Below, in pieces: positions 41,992 through 51,411 of a DNA stretch of 64,000 bases. Origin of the DNA: Ruegeria lacuscaerulensis (GTDB lineage: Bacteria > Pseudomonadota > Alphaproteobacteria > Rhodobacterales > Rhodobacteraceae); the NCBI RefSeq assembly GCF_013031245.1, contig NZ_WPZL01000010.1, forward strand, positions 1-64,000, read 5' to 3'. The translations under genes were made by a program, and so were the position numbers. The stretch's first letter is position 1, and the number at the start of each line of letters is the position of its first letter. The notes below the pieces were generated by a model. That model saw only the letters and a list, made by a program, of their open reading frames with translations, did not search any database and was not told the DNA's origin.

Positions 41992-42453
41992 TCACTCCAG
42001 TGTTATCGGGTCCGAGACGTTGATTGCTCCGCCCTTTACAACCCGGCAGATAAGCCCGGCGCGATCTGCAAGTGGTACCGAGACCTGTTTGCGAGAAGCG
42101 ACATTCAGAAACCGGCACGTGTTGCAGAGGCGAAGTCCTTCCAGAGTGACCGCTCCTACAGTAAAGGTTTTGCCGACAAGCTGCGCCAATGCGACACCTG
42201 CTGTGGTCAGATTTCGCCTATGCTCGTTTGGCTGCAATTCCAGGCCGTGCTCCTTCCTAAGGGCTTCCAACACTTCATTTTCAAATAGAGTAACGTCGCG
42301 GGACCCGGGCGAACGGGAAAAACGTCCAACCCCGGTCAAATACCTGTCGCCCTCCAATCCCGCGTCCGCGACTGCGATGGCGCTTTCGTGCGACACCATT
42401 GGCCGCCCTGTTCTTGCAGCTGTGTGAATATGGAGAAGTTTTCCGTTATTCAT
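41992..42453 (-). CDS. MOSC-domain protein
   Basis: 153 residues with MOSC features: GLEGDRYLTGVGRFSRSPGSRDVTLFENEVLEAL, NEHRRNLTTAGVALAQLVGKTFTVGAVTLEG and the conserved Cys in LCNTCRFL. MOSC domains bind sulfur carriers or molybdenum cofactor and can hand sulfur to metallocentres. I use ATG 42453 (MNNGKLLHIHTA); the open frame upstream is not MOSC-like. It is convergent with the DUF2218 gene and follows the ABM-domain gene on the same strand. Confidence 0.8.
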   Translation of the reverse strand: MNNGKLLHIHTAARTGRPMVSHESAIAVADAGLEGDRYLTGVGRFSRSPGSRDVTLFENEVLEALRKEHGLELQPNEHRRNLTTAGVALAQLVGKTFTVGAVTLEGLRLCNTCRFLNVASRKQVSVPLADRAGLICRVVKGGAINVSDPITLE

Positions 42454-42554
42454 GAAATCACTCTCGGTTTCTGTGTCCGCGTCACCGCCCGATATCGGGG
42501 AACACTTATGAACTTTTGTTTTCGCACCATGGTGGGTGTTACAGAGGCTCGGGA

Positions 42555-43118
42555 TCAGGCAGATGGCTTCGCCCCGTACTTCTCCTCCAGCCGGTGCAAA
42601 AGCTCCATCGATCGGGGCAGAAAGAAATAGGAGTTTAGCAGGATGTTGCAGATCAGAAGTACAACGGTCCGCGGATAACCAACTGGAAAATTGGGGGAAA
42701 TCTGATCGGCTATCCAGCCTAGACACGCCCCGACAACCAGAACCCAAAAGGTCAGGACCGATACGGTCTTCCATTTCTGATGGACATGGCGCGCGCCAAG
42801 GCCGCCCAGCAGAGAGTCGAGGTCCCAAAGCCGGTTCTTGACCACTTCACCCTCGATATACTGCGACAGCTCTTCCACTATTTCCTTGCGCGTTGAAGAC
42901 TGTTCCCAAGAGATTAAATCCTCCAGCGTGGCAAAGGAGATTACGGTCGCGAAAGTCCCACCGGATTCGTTTGATGGTGCATTGTGCCGGACCTCGATGA
43001 ACCCCGGTTGCGTTTTCAGTGCCAGCTCGAAACGGGCAAGGACCTCGTTTGCTGCTTCCCTTTGCGTTTCGCGGAATTTGCGAACGATGACGGACAGGAC
43101 AGGCGATGTGTTTGACAT
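42555..43118 (-). CDS. ABM-domain protein with two C-terminal membrane helices
   Basis: 187 residues from ATG 43118, preceded by GGAGTGACAGA. The N-terminal half (SVIVRKFRETQREAANEVLARFELALKTQPGFIEVR) is an antibiotic-biosynthesis-monooxygenase-like ferredoxin fold. The C-terminal half has two membrane helices (VSVLTFWVLVVGACLGWI and TVVLLICNILLNSYFFL). This combined architecture is a known uncharacterised family; no substrate is established. Confidence 0.75.
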   Translation of the reverse strand: MSNTSPVLSVIVRKFRETQREAANEVLARFELALKTQPGFIEVRHNAPSNESGGTFATVISFATLEDLISWEQSSTRKEIVEELSQYIEGEVVKNRLWDLDSLLGGLGARHVHQKWKTVSVLTFWVLVVGACLGWIADQISPNFPVGYPRTVVLLICNILLNSYFFLPRSMELLHRLEEKYGAKPSA

Positions 43119-43516
43119 TCTGTCACTCCAACTTGGAGGCGCATTCCGAGGTGAACTCCGAAGCACTCTAATCATCTTCAGACTAGGAAGGGGACATTGA
43201 TCTCACAAGTGCCGGGCCGGTTGGGCAAAGGTCCAAATTCGCGATTGGTGAGCCTGCCTGCTTCAATGACGAAGGTATTGCCTTCGCGGAAAACAAACTT
43301 GCAGATGTATTGTAAGTATCAGAAAATAAGTAATTTTCTTTGGCGTTGCGGTAAGCGTTCTGATGCCCTGAGGCTTATTTAGAGATTACGCTCAACGCAT
43401 ATTCATAAATTTTGGTCATAATAAATATCACTAAGCATCAATGGATCGAATAAATTTCACTGTCTAAAATCGAATGAACAAGCCGAAGTTCAATACCGAC
43501 AGAAGGTGAATTCAAA
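43119..43516. other. Promoter region of the aromatic-acid operon, no gene
   Basis: About 400 bases between divergent genes. The right two thirds are AT-rich. An exact inverted repeat AGAAAAT/ATTTTCT spaced by AAGTA lies at about 43320-43338. No credible coding frame is seen. The promoter for the SDR-galB operon must be here; I cannot point to -35/-10 boxes with confidence. Confidence 0.5.
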
Positions 43517-44296
43517 ATGCTTACAAATAAAAAAATCGTCGTGACCGGATGTGCCTCAGGTATCGGTGCGGAAACGGCGCGTCTTGTCAAAGAACTCGGT
43601 GGCACGGTTCTTGGTGTCGACCGGAATGAAGTCTCTGAAAACGTCGATTCTTTCTACAAAGTCGATTTTGGCGACAAGTCGTCTATCGATGCTTTGGTGG
43701 ATGCTCTTCCGGGCGATATCGACGGCATAGCCAACATCGCTGGTGTCCCGCCGACGGTCGATGCTGAAACGGTTATCAGAGTTAATCTTGTTGGCCTGAA
43801 GTACTTCACAGAAAAGATGATCGACAAGCTGGCTGATGGAGCTTCCATCGTCAATCTGGCATCATTGGCAGGGCTGGGTTGGCCAAATTCTGTGGACCAA
43901 ATCAAAGAAGCGGCAAATCTGGAATTTGGACAGGTCGCTGATTTTGTAGCCCGCCACGATATCGATAAGGAACAGGCCCGTTCATATTTCTTCGCGAAAG
44001 AGGCGCTTGTTGTCTGGACAATGCAGCATCGTTGGACCTGGCGCGATCGGGGTATTCGCGTGAATGCCATTAGCCCCGGTGCGGTGGAAACGCCAATTCT
44101 GAAGGATTTCCTTGAGACATTGGGCGAGAAAGCCGAACAAGCCCGCAAGGTCATGGATCGCGCTGGAACTCCGAAAGATGTGGCGCCGGTCGTTGCCTTC
44201 CTTCTTTCCGATATGACGCCCTGGATTCGCGGCACCAATATCGCCGTGGATGGTGGTCAGGCGGCCAACGCGCTCTGCAATATGAACGGTTTGTAA
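43517..44296 (+). CDS. Short-chain dehydrogenase/reductase; candidate for the missing CHMS dehydrogenase step
   Basis: 259 residues. Cofactor loop TGCASGIGAETARL, NAG-type IANIAGVPPTVDAE, structural VNLASLAGLGWPNS with the active Ser, catalytic Y-F-F-A-K (YxxxK) and the NAISPGAVETPI/GTNIAVDGGQ ending. It is similar to 3-alpha-hydroxysteroid/coniferyl-alcohol dehydrogenase-type SDRs. It leads the protocatechuate 4,5-cleavage operon, in which no LigC-type dehydrogenase is seen. Oxidation of 4-carboxy-2-hydroxymuconate semialdehyde to 2-pyrone-4,6-dicarboxylate is therefore a plausible role, by inference only. Oxidation of a lignin-derived alcohol is the alternative. Confidence 0.82.
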   Translation: MLTNKKIVVTGCASGIGAETARLVKELGGTVLGVDRNEVSENVDSFYKVDFGDKSSIDALVDALPGDIDGIANIAGVPPTVDAETVIRVNLVGLKYFTEKMIDKLADGASIVNLASLAGLGWPNSVDQIKEAANLEFGQVADFVARHDIDKEQARSYFFAKEALVVWTMQHRWTWRDRGIRVNAISPGAVETPILKDFLETLGEKAEQARKVMDRAGTPKDVAPVVAFLLSDMTPWIRGTNIAVDGGQAANALCNMNGL

Positions 44297-44402
44297 CCTT
44301 CTCCCCCTGGAATGAACCCGGCTCGGTTCATGCCGGACCGACCGGGTTCCTTTCTAAAGCTCAACCAAGTGGACCAACGCCTGCTTACCGGAGAACTATA
44401 TC

Positions 44403-45137
44403 ATGACGGACAAAAAGAGTGCGCTTGTCATAAGTGCCCATGCCGCCGACTTCGTCTGGCGCTGCGGTGGTGCCATCGCCCTGCATCAGGAAAGGGGATT
44501 TGATGTTACCATCGCGTGCCTTTCCTTTGGTGAGCGCGGAGAATCTGCGAAGCTTTGGAAACAGGACGGCTGTACACTTGACCAAGTGAAAACAGAACGG
44601 AGGGCCGAAGCCGAAAAAGCCGCGGCGGCTCTTGGGGCGCATGACATCGTCTTTTTCGATGCGGGAGACTACCCGCTTGAACTGAAGCGCGAGCAGAAAT
44701 TTGAAGTAGTGGACCTGATCCGTAAGGTGCAGCCCGACTTCATGCTGAGCCATTCGGCCTACGATCCTTACAATACTGACCATATGTATGCGACCAGTAT
44801 TGCGATGGAGTGCCGGATGATAGCGCAGGCCTGGGGTCACAATCCGGGTGAGAAAGTCCTCGGCGCGCCGCAGCTCTATTTGTTTGAGCCGCATCAAACC
44901 GAGCAGATGGGTTGGAAGCCGGATACCTTCCTCGACATCACACCGGTCTGGGACAAGAAGCGCGCGGCGATTGAATGCATGCAGGGTCAGGAACACCTGT
45001 GGGATTACTACACCAATGTCGCTCGTAACCGCGCCAACCACTTCCGTCGTAACTCAGGGGGAATGGCCGGGGGTCGCAAGGCCGAATACGCCGAAGGCTT
45101 CCAGTCGATCTACCCGCGCACGGTGGACGAGTTGTAA
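44403..45137 (+). CDS. galB: 4-oxalomesaconate hydratase, GalB-type (PIG-L/LmbE family)
   Basis: 244 residues of the PIG-L/LmbE zinc family. The zinc motif [17 protein letters not shown] takes the GalB form (AH-x-A-D-F instead of the AHPDD of deacetylases), and the second site is [16 protein letters not shown]. GalB hydrates 4-oxalomesaconate to 4-carboxy-4-hydroxy-2-oxoadipate in gallate and protocatechuate 4,5-cleavage. It stands directly before the aldolase (1-base overlap) and tautomerase genes of the same pathway, which makes the assignment strong. It replaces the amidohydrolase-type LigJ of Sphingobium. Confidence 0.86.
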   Translation: MTDKKSALVISAHAADFVWRCGGAIALHQERGFDVTIACLSFGERGESAKLWKQDGCTLDQVKTERRAEAEKAAAALGAHDIVFFDAGDYPLELKREQKFEVVDLIRKVQPDFMLSHSAYDPYNTDHMYATSIAMECRMIAQAWGHNPGEKVLGAPQLYLFEPHQTEQMGWKPDTFLDITPVWDKKRAAIECMQGQEHLWDYYTNVARNRANHFRRNSGGMAGGRKAEYAEGFQSIYPRTVDEL

Positions 45138-45808
45138 TGGGCGTGGTTGTGCAGAATATCGAACGCGCAGACCCGGCGGTCATAGCTGGATTGGCTGAAT
45201 GCGGTGTTGCGACTGTGCACGAAGCACAGGGGCGCAAGGGGCTTTTGGCATCCTATATGCGCCCAGTGTATTCCGGTGCCAGAATTGCGGCTTCGGCGGT
45301 GACTATTTCGGCTCCACCAGGTGACAACTGGATGCTGCACGTAGCCATCGAACAACTGCAGGAGGGGGACATATTGGTATTGGCCCCAACCTCCCCATGC
45401 AGCGACGGGTACTTTGGAGATCTTTTGGCCACATCGGCCAGAGCGCGGGGTTGCGCAGGCCTGGTCATCGATGCCGGTGTCCGTGATATCCGCGACTTGA
45501 CGGAGATGCAGTTCCCGGTCTGGTCCAAGGCAGTTTTTGCTCAGGGAACCGTCAAAGAGACGTTGGGCTCAGTCAATGTTCCCGTTGTGTGTGCTGCAGC
45601 TCACATCAATCCGGGTGACGTAATCGTTGCGGACGATGATGGGGTTTGTGTTGTTTGTCGGGAGGATGCCGCAGACGTGCTGAGCAAGGCGAGGGCGCGC
45701 GAAGCGAACGAAGAAAGCAAGCGCGCACGCCTGGCCAGCGGTGAACTCGGACTGGACATTTACGACATGCGTGGTCGCCTTGCTGACAAAGGCCTGAAGT
45801 ATGTCTGA
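45137..45808 (+). CDS. ligK: 4-carboxy-4-hydroxy-2-oxoadipate aldolase (LigK/GalC, RraA fold)
   Basis: 223 residues of the RraA-like class II aldolase family. The metal/substrate motif is [17 protein letters not shown] (the G-x-R-D element), preceded by [21 protein letters not shown] and followed by [14 protein letters not shown]. The enzyme splits the hydroxy-oxoadipate to pyruvate and oxaloacetate, the last step of the pathway. It overlaps both neighbours (galB end; tautomerase start at 45801). Confidence 0.88.
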   Translation: MGVVVQNIERADPAVIAGLAECGVATVHEAQGRKGLLASYMRPVYSGARIAASAVTISAPPGDNWMLHVAIEQLQEGDILVLAPTSPCSDGYFGDLLATSARARGCAGLVIDAGVRDIRDLTEMQFPVWSKAVFAQGTVKETLGSVNVPVVCAAAHINPGDVIVADDDGVCVVCREDAADVLSKARAREANEESKRARLASGELGLDIYDMRGRLADKGLKYV

Positions 45809-46874
45809 AGCGTCTTCATCAGATGCCGTAAGGTGCATGTGGATGCGGGGAGGCACGTCCAAAGGAGGGTATTTCCTCGCCGACGATCTGCCATCAGATA
45901 AGGCAGAGCGAGACGCATTTCTGCTGAGAATTATGGGCTCTCCCGACCCGCGCCAAATTGATGGCATGGGCGGCGCCGATCCGTTGACTTCGAAAGTGGC
46001 TGTTATTTCCAAATCGACCCGGCCCGGTGTCGATGTAAACTACTTGTTTTTGCAGGTCTTCGTCGATCAGGCGATTGTAACTGACGCGCAAAACTGCGGA
46101 AACATACTCGCCGGGGTCGGGCCATTCGCAATCGAGCGGGGGCTGGTCCAACCAAAAGACGAAGTTACGCCTGTTACGGTCTTCATGGAGAATACGGGCC
46201 AGATTTCGACCCTTCAGGTGCAAACGCGTAAAGGGCGTGTGGTGTATGCCGGGGATGCACGGATCGATGGTGTGCCAGGTTCAGCCGCACCCATCCCGAT
46301 TTCGTTCACAGATACAGCGGGGTCAACATGCGGTTCACTGCTTCCAACCGGGCAACCTGTAAATGAAATCGACGGAGTTCAAGCCACGTTGATCGACAAC
46401 GGTATGCCGGTGGTCGTAGTGCGCGCCCGCGATGTTGGCATCGAGGGCACGGAAACCCGCGATGAACTTGATGGGAACGAGGCCTTGAAAGCACGGCTCG
46501 AAGGCATTCGCCTGAAAGCCGGGCATTTGATGAATCTGGGTGATGTCTCCAGCAAATCAGTTCCCAAAATGACGATGATTTCCTCGGCAAAAGCCGGGGG
46601 TGCCATATCAACCCGCACGTTTATTCCGCACCGATGCCATGCATCTATTGGCGTTCTTGGGGCGGTCAGTGTCGCCACCGCTTGCCTGCTGGACGGTGCG
46701 CCGGCAGCGGCTGAGGCAAATGTACCGCAGGGATCATCCCTATCCCTTTCCGTCGAACATCCAAGCGGTGAAACAACTGTCGTGGTTGAACTGTCAGAAA
46801 ATGGTGAAATCGAAACTGCGGGAATTTTGCGAACCGCACGCAAACTGTTCGATGGAACGATTTTTGCAGATTGA
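45801..46874 (+). CDS. galD: 4-oxalomesaconate tautomerase, LigU/GalD-like (PrpF family)
   Basis: 357 residues of the PrpF/diaminopimelate-epimerase-like fold. Family landmarks are [38 protein letters not shown], the [19 protein letters not shown] Cys loop and [21 protein letters not shown]. GalD/LigU moves the double bond of 4-oxalomesaconate so that the hydratase can act. It overlaps the aldolase gene by 8 bases, and the LigI gene starts 12 bases after its stop. PrpF enzymes also act on aconitate, but the operon favours this assignment. Confidence 0.85.
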   Translation: MSEASSSDAVRCMWMRGGTSKGGYFLADDLPSDKAERDAFLLRIMGSPDPRQIDGMGGADPLTSKVAVISKSTRPGVDVNYLFLQVFVDQAIVTDAQNCGNILAGVGPFAIERGLVQPKDEVTPVTVFMENTGQISTLQVQTRKGRVVYAGDARIDGVPGSAAPIPISFTDTAGSTCGSLLPTGQPVNEIDGVQATLIDNGMPVVVVRARDVGIEGTETRDELDGNEALKARLEGIRLKAGHLMNLGDVSSKSVPKMTMISSAKAGGAISTRTFIPHRCHASIGVLGAVSVATACLLDGAPAAAEANVPQGSSLSLSVEHPSGETTVVVELSENGEIETAGILRTARKLFDGTIFAD

Positions 46875-46885
46875 AGGACATTATC

Positions 46886-47755
46886 ATGGACGCCGACTAT
46901 CTCCCTTTTCATCCGAATCCGTCGAACCCAGCTTTCAAAGTGCCGCTCGGAGCAGTCGACGCGCATTGTCATGTTTTTGGCCCGGCACAACAGTTTCCCT
47001 ACGCGCCTGAGCGCAAATACACGCCTTGCGACGCTGGAAAGAACAAGCTGTTTGCCCTGCGTGACCGACTTGGATTTGCGCGGAATGTGATCGTTCAGGC
47101 ATCATGCCACGGTCGCAACAATGACGCGCTTGTGGATGCGTTAAATACAGCCGGGGATCTGGCCCGGGGCGTTGCAGTTATCGACCCTGCAATCACGGAT
47201 GAAGAGTTGAGGCACCTCGATGCAGCCGGTGTACGAGCCGTCCGCTTCAACTTTGTGAAACGTTTGGTCGACAGCACGCCCAAGTCGGTGTTCCAGGGGA
47301 TTGCCGAGCGTATCGCAAAGTTGGGCTGGCATATTGTCGTCTATTTCGAAGCACCCGATCTTGAAGAGCTGATCCCGTTTCTGTCCAGCCTGCCCACAAC
47401 GGTTGTCGTCGATCATATGGGGCGGCCTGACGTAACCAAGGGCATAAATCACGAAGATTTTCAGCGCTTTATACGTCTGATGACAGAACATGAGAACTTT
47501 TGGACCAAGGTAAGCTGCCCAGAGCGTCTGACGGTCAGCGGCCCACCTTATGACGATGTCGTCCCCATTGCCCGTGAACTGGTCGATCTTTTCCCTGACC
47601 GGGTTCTGTGGGGGACAGACTGGCCCCACCCGAATATGAAGTCACACACTCCCGATGACGGCCAACTGGTTGATGTCATACCCAGAATAGCGGCGTCACC
47701 AGCGAAGCAGCAGGCTTTGTTGGTCGAGAATCCAATGCGCCTTTACTGGGGTTGA
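46886..47755 (+). CDS. ligI: 2-pyrone-4,6-dicarboxylate lactonase (LigI, amidohydrolase family)
   Basis: 289 residues. The amidohydrolase H-x-H motif is VDAHCHVFGPAQQFPYAPERKYTP, with ASCHGRNNDALVDAL, VVDHMGRPD and WGTDWPHPN as further active-site segments, as in LigI. It opens the lactone ring of PDC to 4-oxalomesaconate in the cytoplasm. I start at ATG 46886, 8 bases after GAAGGA; a TTG at 46871 is less likely. Its presence shows that PDC is an expected intermediate, and thus that a dehydrogenase forming PDC must exist. Confidence 0.88.
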   Translation: MDADYLPFHPNPSNPAFKVPLGAVDAHCHVFGPAQQFPYAPERKYTPCDAGKNKLFALRDRLGFARNVIVQASCHGRNNDALVDALNTAGDLARGVAVIDPAITDEELRHLDAAGVRAVRFNFVKRLVDSTPKSVFQGIAERIAKLGWHIVVYFEAPDLEELIPFLSSLPTTVVVDHMGRPDVTKGINHEDFQRFIRLMTEHENFWTKVSCPERLTVSGPPYDDVVPIARELVDLFPDRVLWGTDWPHPNMKSHTPDDGQLVDVIPRIAASPAKQQALLVENPMRLYWG

Positions 47756-47863
47756 GATCGGAAAGCTAAGAATCGGACCCCGAAGTGCCAGTTTGCCGAA
47801 TTGGTTCTCAAGCGATCGTCAAAATCACATCGAAATTTCTGAATTGGAAAAGAGAGAAACATT

Positions 47864-48652
47864 ATGCCGGACAGCAAAAAGATTGCAAATGCTAAGGGCC
47901 TGTATCTGGAAGGTATCCGGGATGGAAACATACGCGAAGCGTTGGATAAGTTCACGGGTGCCCGCTATACGCAACATTCCACTGGCGTGGGCGACGGCAA
48001 AGAGGGTTTCATTGAGTTCTTTGAACCCTTCGTGAAGCGAAACCCTGTCAGGGACATTCGGGTCATTCGGGCCATAGAAGACGGAAGAAATGTATTCCTC
48101 CATGTCTATCAGACCCTCAACAACGGTGAAGCAGAATGGGTTACCGCCGATCTGTTCGATACTGATGACCAGGATCGAATGATCGAACACTGGGACGTTA
48201 TTGCGAAGTATGAGGGTGAAAATCCGGCGGGACGCACCATGGTGGACGGTCCGGTTGATATCGAAGATCTGGACCGCACTGCTGAAAACAAAGAGATTGT
48301 GCAATGTTTCTATGACGACATTCTTCTGAACGGTCGGTTTGAGAAGATCACTGAGTATATTTCGACGGACCAATACGATCAGCACGCTGCCGGAGCCAAA
48401 GATGGTATCGAAGGGTTGAAGGACCACGTTCATCGGCTACGCGATACATATGGTTTTGCGAAGTATCACAAGTTGCACAAACTGATCGGGCAGGGGAATT
48501 TCGTCGTAACATATAGGCATCTTCAGCGCGGTGATGGTCACTATGCAGCTTTTGATATTTTCCGTCTGAAAGATGGCAAGCTGGTCGAACACTGGGATGT
48601 TCTGGAAAGAATTCTTGCGCCGGAGAAGTGGAATAACTCCGGAAAGTTCTGA
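47864..48652 (+). CDS. Two-domain SnoaL/NTF2-like protein, cytoplasmic
   Basis: 262 residues made of two SnoaL-like cone domains (about 5-125 and 138-255). Each ends in a similar strand: MIEHWDVIAKYE and LVEHWDVLERI. The C-terminus EKWNNSGKF nearly matches that of the secreted paralog at 49788 (DWKNDNGKF). SnoaL-type enzymes catalyse cyclisation, hydrolysis or aldol-type steps. It follows ligI by 108 bases. A role in handling a reactive semialdehyde or lactone of the pathway is conceivable but unproven. ATG 47864 has AGAGAGAAAC upstream. Confidence 0.75.
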   Translation: MPDSKKIANAKGLYLEGIRDGNIREALDKFTGARYTQHSTGVGDGKEGFIEFFEPFVKRNPVRDIRVIRAIEDGRNVFLHVYQTLNNGEAEWVTADLFDTDDQDRMIEHWDVIAKYEGENPAGRTMVDGPVDIEDLDRTAENKEIVQCFYDDILLNGRFEKITEYISTDQYDQHAAGAKDGIEGLKDHVHRLRDTYGFAKYHKLHKLIGQGNFVVTYRHLQRGDGHYAAFDIFRLKDGKLVEHWDVLERILAPEKWNNSGKF

Positions 48653-48686
48653 TCTCTGTCGTCTAAGCCGGTCGAACGATCAAAAT

Positions 48687-49598
48687 TTACAGGGCAATGC
48701 GGCGTTCGGCCTGGATGGACTTGTGTTTGTCGACGATATGCTCGACAAGCATTCTCGTTATGGCCTTGTGCCCGCCAATATCCGGCCAGACGGCAAAAAT
48801 TCCCATGTTCGGCAGTTTCCAGTCCGGAAGCACTTCTTGCAAGCGGCCTTCGGCAATGTCGTCGGCATATAGAAAGCTGGGCCCGCGATGAATCCCCAAC
48901 CCGGCCAACAACGCTGAACGGATGGCGAAAAAAGAGTCGACTCTTATGCGTGAACCGGATGGCATAAAGAAAATTTCTTCGTCCCACCGAGTCAGTACAA
49001 GCTTGGCCTGAAGTCCCTGAAAAGACAGAAACTCGCACCGAGCAAGATCATCGACTTCCAGTACCGGGCCCACTTGGTCCAGGTACCGAGGTGCGCCGAC
49101 CAGCGTTCGGCTGAAGGTTCCAATTCGGCGGCTACGAAGGTTTGAGCTGCTCAACTCCCCAAGCCGCAGGGCCAGATCGACACCTTCCTTCACCAGATCA
49201 ACAAGGTGTTCGCTGTACATGACGGTCAGGGAGACACCGGGGTTTTCCCGCGCAAAATCCCAGATCGCATGTTCATATTCGGTGTTGTTCATGAACGTCG
49301 GCATCGTAATTGTTAGCTCACCAACAATACTTGGACCTGAGTCAACGATGCGATTCACGCCGTCTTCGGCAGCGCTCAACATTCGCTGCGACGCCTCCAG
49401 CAGGCTTTTTCCGTCCGCCGTCAGTGAAAGAGCTCGTGTTGAGCGATAGAACAGAGTGGTTCCAAGGCGCTTTTCAAGATTGCTGACATGTTGACTGACG
49501 CCTGATGTGGCCAACCCCAGCCTTTTTCCTGCAGCACTAAAACTGCCGGCTTCAGCCACAACCGAAAAAATGGCCATCCCTCGCAGATAGTCGAACAT
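48687..49598 (-). CDS. LysR-family transcriptional regulator
   Basis: 303 residues with an N-terminal helix-turn-helix (MAIFSVVAEAGSFSAAGKRLGLATSGVSQHVSNLEKRLGTTLFYRSTRALSLTADG) of the AaeR/CrgA-like type, and a LysR effector domain. It is divergent from the secreted SnoaL gene (49788) and convergent with the cytoplasmic SnoaL gene. It is the only regulator inside the protocatechuate locus, so it may control it. Its ligand could be protocatechuate or 4-hydroxybenzoate. Confidence 0.88.
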   Translation of the reverse strand: MFDYLRGMAIFSVVAEAGSFSAAGKRLGLATSGVSQHVSNLEKRLGTTLFYRSTRALSLTADGKSLLEASQRMLSAAEDGVNRIVDSGPSIVGELTITMPTFMNNTEYEHAIWDFARENPGVSLTVMYSEHLVDLVKEGVDLALRLGELSSSNLRSRRIGTFSRTLVGAPRYLDQVGPVLEVDDLARCEFLSFQGLQAKLVLTRWDEEIFFMPSGSRIRVDSFFAIRSALLAGLGIHRGPSFLYADDIAEGRLQEVLPDWKLPNMGIFAVWPDIGGHKAITRMLVEHIVDKHKSIQAERRIAL

Positions 49599-49787
49599 CT
49601 TTCAGATTATCGGAAGATAATTTTCATATTTTTCAGACTAACCGCAAGGTGGTGATGTGTCTAGATTTCATTCGCACAGGCGCGGGGCGAGAGTATTCAA
49701 GTAACTGACCAACCATGGATCAGCTCTTCCCTGGAAGTTTCAAGATTGCCCATGTGCTTTTACAAACTGAAATGAACAGGAACCGAA

Positions 49788-50630
49788 ATGCGTAGAATTT
49801 TCTTGTCAGCAGTGTCGATGGTGATGCTGGCGACGACTGCCCAATCCCAAGATTTGTCCAACGGCGATAAAGCTGCGGCTGTACTGCAATCTTTCCAGAC
49901 TGGTGATGCAACCGCAATGAAAGAGTACGTCAACCCGGACAAGTACATTCAGCACAACCCTTATTTTCCCGACGGTATCGCGCCTGTGATTGGTGCGGTG
50001 GAATCCGGTGCATTCCAAGGGACACTCGTAAACTCCTACAGAACGCTATCCGACGGAGACTTTGCTGTCGTGCAATCCCTGTACAGCGGCGCATGGAATA
50101 ACAAATCTCCGCTGGTTGCGATTGATGTGTTTCGTTTCGAAGACGGGCTGATTGTTGAACACTGGGACAACATGATGCCGTTGGCCTCAAAGCCCAACCC
50201 CAGCGGCAATACCCAGCTTGATGGTGTTACCCAAATTGTCGACGCTGATAAGACCGAGGCGAACAAAACGAAAGCACACGATTATATCGACACTGTTCTT
50301 GTTAAGGGCGAGATCGACAAGATCGGGAATTTTGTCAAAGACGACAACTATATCCAGCATCACCCTGATATCGCAAATGGCGTATCGGGGCTGAAGGCGG
50401 CGTTGGGTGAATTCGCCAAAAAAGGCATCACAATGGTATATGACAAGATCCACGCCGTACATGGTGAAGGGAACTTTGTTCTGGTGATGTCCGAAGGAAA
50501 ATTTGCTGGCAAGCCCTTTGCCTATTTCGACTTGCTGGGGCTGAACGACGGCTACGTCGATCAGCATTGGGGGATCATGGCGGCAATCCCACCTGCGTCC
50601 GACTGGAAGAACGACAACGGAAAGTTCTGA
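49788..50630 (+). CDS. Two-domain SnoaL/NTF2-like protein with signal peptide
   Basis: 280 residues. A signal peptide (RRIFLSAVSMVMLATTAQSQ) sends it to the periplasm. Two SnoaL-like domains follow, with IVEHWDNMMPLASKPNPSG closing the first and YVDQHWGIMAAIPPASDWK closing the second. It is paralogous in layout to the cytoplasmic protein at 47864. Its expression is probably set by the divergent LysR. A terminator follows at 50674. No function is established for secreted members. Confidence 0.76.
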   Translation: MRRIFLSAVSMVMLATTAQSQDLSNGDKAAAVLQSFQTGDATAMKEYVNPDKYIQHNPYFPDGIAPVIGAVESGAFQGTLVNSYRTLSDGDFAVVQSLYSGAWNNKSPLVAIDVFRFEDGLIVEHWDNMMPLASKPNPSGNTQLDGVTQIVDADKTEANKTKAHDYIDTVLVKGEIDKIGNFVKDDNYIQHHPDIANGVSGLKAALGEFAKKGITMVYDKIHAVHGEGNFVLVMSEGKFAGKPFAYFDLLGLNDGYVDQHWGIMAAIPPASDWKNDNGKF

Positions 50631-50673
50631 AAATTCACTCACGGAACCCAGGCGCAATCGCCAAAATTATCTG

Positions 50674-50700
50674 CGGGGCGCATATCAGCGCCCCGTATTT
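50674..50700 (+). terminator. Intrinsic terminator after the secreted SnoaL gene
   Basis: CGGGGCGC (50674-50681) pairs perfectly with GCGCCCCG (50688-50695) around a 6-base loop, followed by TATTTTGG. It lies 44 bases after the stop of the upstream gene and before the TMEM175-like gene. Confidence 0.72.
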
Positions 50701-50770
50701 TGGTTGAAGGGAACAATGATCTGAACAGTCCCTTTCTTCATCGGGTGCATCTAAAAATTGTGGAAATACA

Positions 50771-51346
50771 ATGAAAACAGTCAGGCTAGAGGCGTTTAGC
50801 GATGGTGTCATTGCGATCATCATCACCATCATGGTTCTGGAGTTAGAAGCGCCAAATGAAGTCTCAGCAGTGGCCCTGCTCGGGCTCGCACCGAAGTTCC
50901 TAAGCTACGTGATGAGCTTTGTTTACGTTGGAATCTATTGGATCAACCACCATCATCTTCTTGCGGTCACTCGTCGGGTCAACGGTAAAATCCTATGGGC
51001 CAACCTGCATTTGCTGTTCTGGCTTTCGCTGATCCCATTCGCGACGTCCTGGGTCGATGAAAATCTGGGGTCCGCTCTCCCTGTGGCACTGTATGGAGGC
51101 ATTCTGTCGATGTGTGCGCTTGCGTATATGGGACTGCAAAGCTCGATTGCAAAACACGCTGGCGATGAGTTTGTTTTGCGCGGGTCGATCCTGAAAAATC
51201 ACAGATACAAGGTCATATTTGTTTATCTCGTTGGAATTGTAGCCTCTTTTGCGGCCAGTTGGGTCTCGATCATTTGCTACGCGGTGGTCGCTCTTTTCTG
51301 GGCGATGCCGGAACAAATTCTCGAAGAGGTCAGCGATGCTGCCTGA
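50771..51346 (+). CDS. TMEM175-family (DUF1211) membrane protein
   Basis: 191 residues with about five to six membrane helices. The first helix carries R-L-E-A-F-S-D-G-V-I-A-I-I-I-T, the R...FSD...T signature of the TMEM175 potassium-channel family. Bacterial members conduct potassium as oligomers. Nothing nearby explains its place in the aromatic-acid locus. It has its own leader after a terminator and is followed by the radical SAM gene 66 bases downstream. Confidence 0.8.
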   Translation: MKTVRLEAFSDGVIAIIITIMVLELEAPNEVSAVALLGLAPKFLSYVMSFVYVGIYWINHHHLLAVTRRVNGKILWANLHLLFWLSLIPFATSWVDENLGSALPVALYGGILSMCALAYMGLQSSIAKHAGDEFVLRGSILKNHRYKVIFVYLVGIVASFAASWVSIICYAVVALFWAMPEQILEEVSDAA

Positions 51347-51411
51347 TCCGGTAACTCGCAGCACCTTCATCACACTGGTCCACGGGATCGAACAAACAAG
51401 GGGTCAAGGCC